From: Flavobacterium psychrophilum
Lineage (GTDB): Bacteria; Bacteroidota; Bacteroidia; Flavobacteriales; Flavobacteriaceae
Assembly: GCA_022729635.1 (NCBI GenBank)
Contig: DZAU01000045.1
Coordinates: forward strand, 1-8,048
Direction of reading: 5' to 3'
DNA: 8,048 bases
In this document: positions 5,987-8,048 of the stretch, piece after piece
Position numbering within the stretch: position 1 is the first letter of the stretch
How the letters are laid out: the number at the start of each line of letters is the position of its first letter
Notes under the pieces: generated by a model
What the model was told of the DNA's origin: nothing
The model's database searches: none
The model's input: the letters and a program-made list of their open reading frames with translations, nothing else
Position numbers and translations under genes: made by a program

Positions 5987-7255
5987 CTATAAATCCTCAA
6001 GATTTTGTCTTTTAATGCGTTGGTATAAACGATGTTTTGCGCCTTTTACAATTTGTGAATGATAAATCCCGATTGTACCCGAAGAAAAATAAGCAACAAT
6101 GCAGGTAATTCCAATAAATACGCCACTTTCAATCCCAAAAAGTTCCATTCCCATAACCGTGCAGGCAATAGGAGTGTGCGTTGCTCCCGAAAATACGGCT
6201 ACAAATCCCATTCCCGCCAAAAGAGCAATAGGCAAGGGAACATAAATAGATAAAGCACTTCCTAAAGTGGTGCCAATGAAGAAAAGCGGTGTTACTTCTC
6301 CACCTTTAAATCCGGCACCGAGTGTAAATCCTGTAAATAAAATTTTTAAAAGAAAATCATAAGAAGCATTCGGATTTGAAAAAGAATCGACAATGGTCGG
6401 AATTCCTAAACCAATGTACTTCGTGGTTCCGATAAAGTATATGGCGACAGCTAAAATAATTCCGCCCACAAACGGACGAAGCGGAGGATATTGTATGGTT
6501 TTCGAAAATAATCGCCCCCAAAAGTGAGTGGATCTTGAAAATAACATTGCGGTTAAACCAAATAAAATTCCCACAATAATAATCCACATAAGATTAATTA
6601 TCGTCATTGCTGGAATAACCGGAATGTGATAATGAGTGTGTTTTACTTGCCAAAATTCAACAGTAAAATATGCAATATATGCCGTCAAAAATGAAAACAC
6701 AATACTTTTAAAATTGATTTTACTGAAGTACAAAACCTCGAGAGCAAACAAAGCTCCAGCCAATGGTGTTCCAAAAACCGAAGCAAATCCTGCACTGATT
6801 CCCAGAATTATCAAAGTTTTTCTATCTAAATTATTCAATTTATCTCTCGACTGCGCTCGAGATGACAGCTTATTAAATTGGTCGGCAATAGCTCCACCCA
6901 TTTGTACCGCTGTGCCTTCACGCCCGGCAGAACCACCAAATAAATGCGTGATTAAGGTTCCAATTAATACCAATGGTGCCATTTTTAGCGGAATGGTTTT
7001 TTGAGGATTTTCGTATTCTTCCAGCAATAAATTATTGCCTTTTACCACTTCTTTTCCATAATAATGATAAAGCAATCCTATGGCAAGTCCACCCATTGGT
7101 AATAGCCAAATAATTAAAATATTATGTTCTCTAAATTGGGTTACCCATTCTAAACTTACTAAAAAAAACGCCGAAGCCGAACCTGAAAAAATGCCTGTCA
7201 AAACACATAAGAGAATCCATTTGAAGGTGAGAAATAAGGTTTTTTTTAGGTTCAT
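5987..7255 (-). CDS. CLC-family antiporter, CLC-F type (F-/H+ exchanger)
   Basis: This inner-membrane transporter probably exports fluoride in exchange for protons. The 422-residue sequence is highly hydrophobic throughout, the normal size of a bacterial CLC without CBS domains. Three signatures place it in the CLC-F clade rather than with chloride transporters. GNNLL (73-77) replaces the GSGIP filter, with Asn74 at the Ser position. GREGT (111-115) replaces GREGP and carries gating Glu113. KGGEVTPLF (317-325) replaces the GGxFxP loop, with Glu320 and Thr322. Tyr398 (GIYHS) corresponds to the central tyrosine. Spacings Asn74-Glu113 (39) and Glu320-Tyr398 (78) equal those I recall for the Enterococcus CLC-F (Met79-Glu118, Glu318-Tyr396). 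Glu113-Glu320 is 207 instead of 200, consistent with extra residues at 130-138 from a repeat insertion. No fluoride riboswitch lies upstream. It ends 69 nt before nrnA. The clade call is from memory of motifs. Confidence 0.88.
   Translation of the reverse strand: MNLKKTLFLTFKWILLCVLTGIFSGSASAFFLVSLEWVTQFREHNILIIWLLPMGGLAIGLLYHYYGKEVVKGNNLLLEEYENPQKTIPLKMAPLVLIGTLITHLFGGSAGREGTAVQMGGAIADQFNKLSSRAQSRDKLNNLDRKTLIILGISAGFASVFGTPLAGALFALEVLYFSKINFKSIVFSFLTAYIAYFTVEFWQVKHTHYHIPVIPAMTIINLMWIIIVGILFGLTAMLFSRSTHFWGRLFSKTIQYPPLRPFVGGIILAVAIYFIGTTKYIGLGIPTIVDSFSNPNASYDFLLKILFTGFTLGAGFKGGEVTPLFFIGTTLGSALSIYVPLPIALLAGMGFVAVFSGATHTPIACTVMGMELFGIESGVFIGITCIVAYFSSGTIGIYHSQIVKGAKHRLYQRIKRQNLEDL
6842..6868. 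repeat. REP-like palindromic element inserted in the CLC-F coding sequence
   Basis: TCTCGA (6845-6850) and TCGAGA (6857-6862) are perfect arms around CTGCGC, ending in GATGACAG. On the minus strand this reads CTGTCATCTCGAGCGCAGTC and continues GAGAGAT: a GTCAT-led hairpin unit of the same style as the pair at 7311-7375. It encodes LSSRAQSRD (130-138), a very polar peptide between two hydrophobic CLC helices. The CGAGCGCAGTCGAG core is GC-rich compared with the surrounding DNA. The length, about 27 nt, keeps the frame. Confidence 0.7.
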
Positions 7256-7310
7256 TTTATGGGGCTTTGATTAAAAGATTATTCTTTTTACTAGAATAAA
7301 ATAAGGTTTA
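7256..7310 (-). promoter_or_regulatory. Leader region of the CLC-F gene
   Basis: This is the only space between the REP pair and the CLC start, so the promoter should be here unless ridA transcripts read through. I find no good TAnnTTTG; the nearest is TAATCTTT on the minus strand (plus 7276-7283). AAAAGA-TTAT-TCTTTT (7273-7288) is a small AT-only inverted repeat. The conserved fluoride-riboswitch elements (GATGG, AAAC-GCC, AGGCTGATG-type) are absent. Confidence 0.25.
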
Positions 7311-7375
7311 TTTGTCATTCCGGAGGAATCTCAACAAACGTGAGCAATTAAAAGAGATTCCTGCGGAATGACAAA
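7311..7375. terminator. Inverted pair of REP-like units; probable ridA terminator
   Basis: Arms of 22 bp (7311-7332 and 7354-7375) are reverse complements with a single mismatch, around a 21-nt loop. Each arm carries GTCATTCCG and GGAATCTC and is itself a mini-hairpin (ATTCC-GGA-GGAAT; ATTCC-TGC-GGAAT). Inside, CTCA and TGAG (7330-7333, 7341-7344) can also pair. The long stem starts 45 nt past the ridA stop on the minus strand. It is followed there by AATAAACCTTATTTTATT rather than a clean U-run. GTCATTCCGnnGGAATCTC units are, from memory, widespread in flavobacterial intergenic DNA, so this may be a dispersed repeat doublet serving as a terminator or mRNA end. Confidence 0.7.
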
Positions 7376-7419
7376 ATTGTAGTGATTACTTCTGGGATAA
7401 ACGACAAAATTAAATAAAA

Positions 7420-7806
7420 TTATCCCGCAGTAATAGCCGTAAATTCTATTTCTACCAAGTATTCAGGTGCTACTAATTTGCTAATTTCATAAAAACCGGT
7501 GGTGGGTTTGATGTCTTTAAAAAATGTAGAGTGTGCTCGGGCAACATCTTCAAAAGTGTTGATATCAGTAGTAAAAATGCGAGTACGAATCACATCTTTC
7601 ATTCCTACATTTAGGTCTTCAAGAACTTTTTCAACTCTTTCCAGTATGTTCAAGGTTTGCGCATAAGCATCGTCGGCTTTTACTTTTTCGCCATCTACAA
7701 TGGCAACTGTTCCTGATACTTCGATACAATTTCCAATACGAACGGCACGGCAATACCCCATTTTGTCTTCCCAAGGTGAGCCAGTCAAGATGTTTTCTCT
7801 TTTCAT
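7420..7806 (-). CDS. RidA/YjgF family protein lacking the catalytic arginine
   Basis: A complete 128-residue RidA/YER057c/UK114-type protein, usually a cytosolic trimer with ligand sites between subunits. Recognisable segments are SPWEDKMGYCRAVRIGNCIE (10-29), VSGTVA (30-35), ILERVEKVLEDLNVGMKDVI (54-73), RTRIFTTDI (74-82) and the C-terminal YLVEIEFTAI (116-125). Family members such as E. coli RidA hydrolyse reactive enamine/imine intermediates using Arg105 in a PARS motif. Here the matching segment is PTTG (101-104), with Thr103 in place of that Arg. Archetypal deaminase activity is therefore doubtful and the substrate unknown. The SPWE..GYCRAVR start is typical of a distinct arginine-less RidA-like subgroup. 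It is probably a single-gene unit: 242 nt of non-coding DNA upstream and a long hairpin downstream. A possible -7 element, TATAAATTGC, lies at plus 7859-7868 on the minus strand, with no clear -33 partner. Confidence 0.92.
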   Translation of the reverse strand: MKRENILTGSPWEDKMGYCRAVRIGNCIEVSGTVAIVDGEKVKADDAYAQTLNILERVEKVLEDLNVGMKDVIRTRIFTTDINTFEDVARAHSTFFKDIKPTTGFYEISKLVAPEYLVEIEFTAITAG

Positions 7807-8048
7807 TTTTAGAATTTTTTACTGATTTCAGCTAATTTGTAATTATTTATTTAGAACCGCAATTTATAAAAAAATACGACAGAAAAATTGACTAAGTTTG
7901 GTATTCAAAGAAGAATTTTTGTGGCATAAATTTTGTTCACTCACCAACAAATATTCGGAATATTTCGAAATACTGAACCTAAAATTATTTTATGTTATTT
8001 TTGTGATTTTGGTTTAAAAGTTTCTTTTATTTTTGAATTTTTTAAAAT
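7807..8048. other. Non-coding region at right edge with small palindromes
   Basis: These 242 bases have no credible open reading frame on either strand. Near the ridA start is an A-rich leader without Shine-Dalgarno. TTTGTT-CACTCACC-AACAAA (7932-7951) is an inverted repeat with 6-bp arms. TTCGGAATATTTCGAA (7954-7969) is a 16-bp palindrome with one mismatched pair and could be an operator, but it may be chance. No RNA gene structure was recognised. Confidence 0.5.
7973..8003 (+). promoter_or_regulatory. Candidate rightward promoter
   Basis: TATTTTTG (7996-8003) matches TAnnTTTG exactly. CTG at 7973-7975, one mismatch from TTG, lies 20 nt upstream. The near-palindrome at 7954-7969 sits directly upstream. 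It would drive a plus-strand gene beyond the window, divergent from ridA. In T-rich DNA such matches arise easily. Confidence 0.3.

Noticed and set aside
6636..7004. 122-codon plus-strand frame inside the CLC gene
   Set aside because: It is antisense to a conserved membrane transporter whose motifs fully explain the DNA. The same applies to the other frames opposite the immunophilin and nrnA genes.
7311..7375. CRISPR array or attachment site
   Set aside because: There are only two units, in inverted orientation, with no spacers of regular length. The pattern fits a REP doublet or terminator.
7256..7419. Fluoride riboswitch upstream of the CLC-F gene
   Set aside because: The conserved riboswitch segments are not present on the minus strand; the folded structure there is a REP-like inverted repeat.

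Overview
The window looks like chromosome of a Flavobacterium or close relative (Bacteroidota). The DNA is AT-rich, a complete gldI-type gliding-motility lipoprotein gene is present, lipoproteins carry short Bacteroidota-style lipoboxes, candidate promoters fit the TTTG / TAnnTTTG pattern, and Shine-Dalgarno sequences are absent. The content is mostly housekeeping and envelope genes. I see no CRISPR, toxin, phage structural gene, transposase, tRNA or rRNA.

Layout. (1) 1-1075: a stand-alone tyrosine recombinase on the minus strand, with a possible leftward promoter over its stop codon. (2) 1155-1592: a small unrecognised plus-strand gene with its own promoter, divergent from the recombinase. 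(3) 1590-1800: a repeat-rich convergent gap with an 18-bp palindrome between 11-bp direct repeats, an imperfect inverted repeat and a strong bidirectional terminator. (4) 5917 down to 1827, minus strand: a likely operon nrnA-like phosphoesterase > gldI > lipoprotein cyclophilin-FKBP fusion > secreted cyclophilin-FKBP fusion, with gaps of 6, 8 and 69 nt. (5) 5987-7255, minus: a CLC antiporter with signatures of the fluoride-exporting CLC-F clade. A short palindromic repeat appears to be inserted in frame in this gene. (6) 7311-7375: an inverted pair of REP-like units, probably also the ridA terminator. (7) 7420-7806, minus: a RidA-family protein without the usual catalytic arginine. (8) 7807-8048: non-coding, with a candidate rightward promoter near the edge.

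How the genes fit together. The core is an envelope-protein-folding cluster: GldI, needed for gliding in Flavobacterium johnsoniae, is followed by two tandem dual-family immunophilins. One is a lipoprotein and one is a soluble exported protein, so the same double prolyl-isomerase module is delivered in two forms. NrnA at the head is a cytoplasmic nano-RNA/pAp enzyme with no obvious functional link.

The most notable points are the duplicated cyclophilin-FKBP pair, with a shared 18-residue FKBP insertion and a coordinated Cys/Cys to Ser/Ser difference, and the palindromic repeat that adds codons to the CLC-F gene. I did not find a convincing new defence or mobile system.
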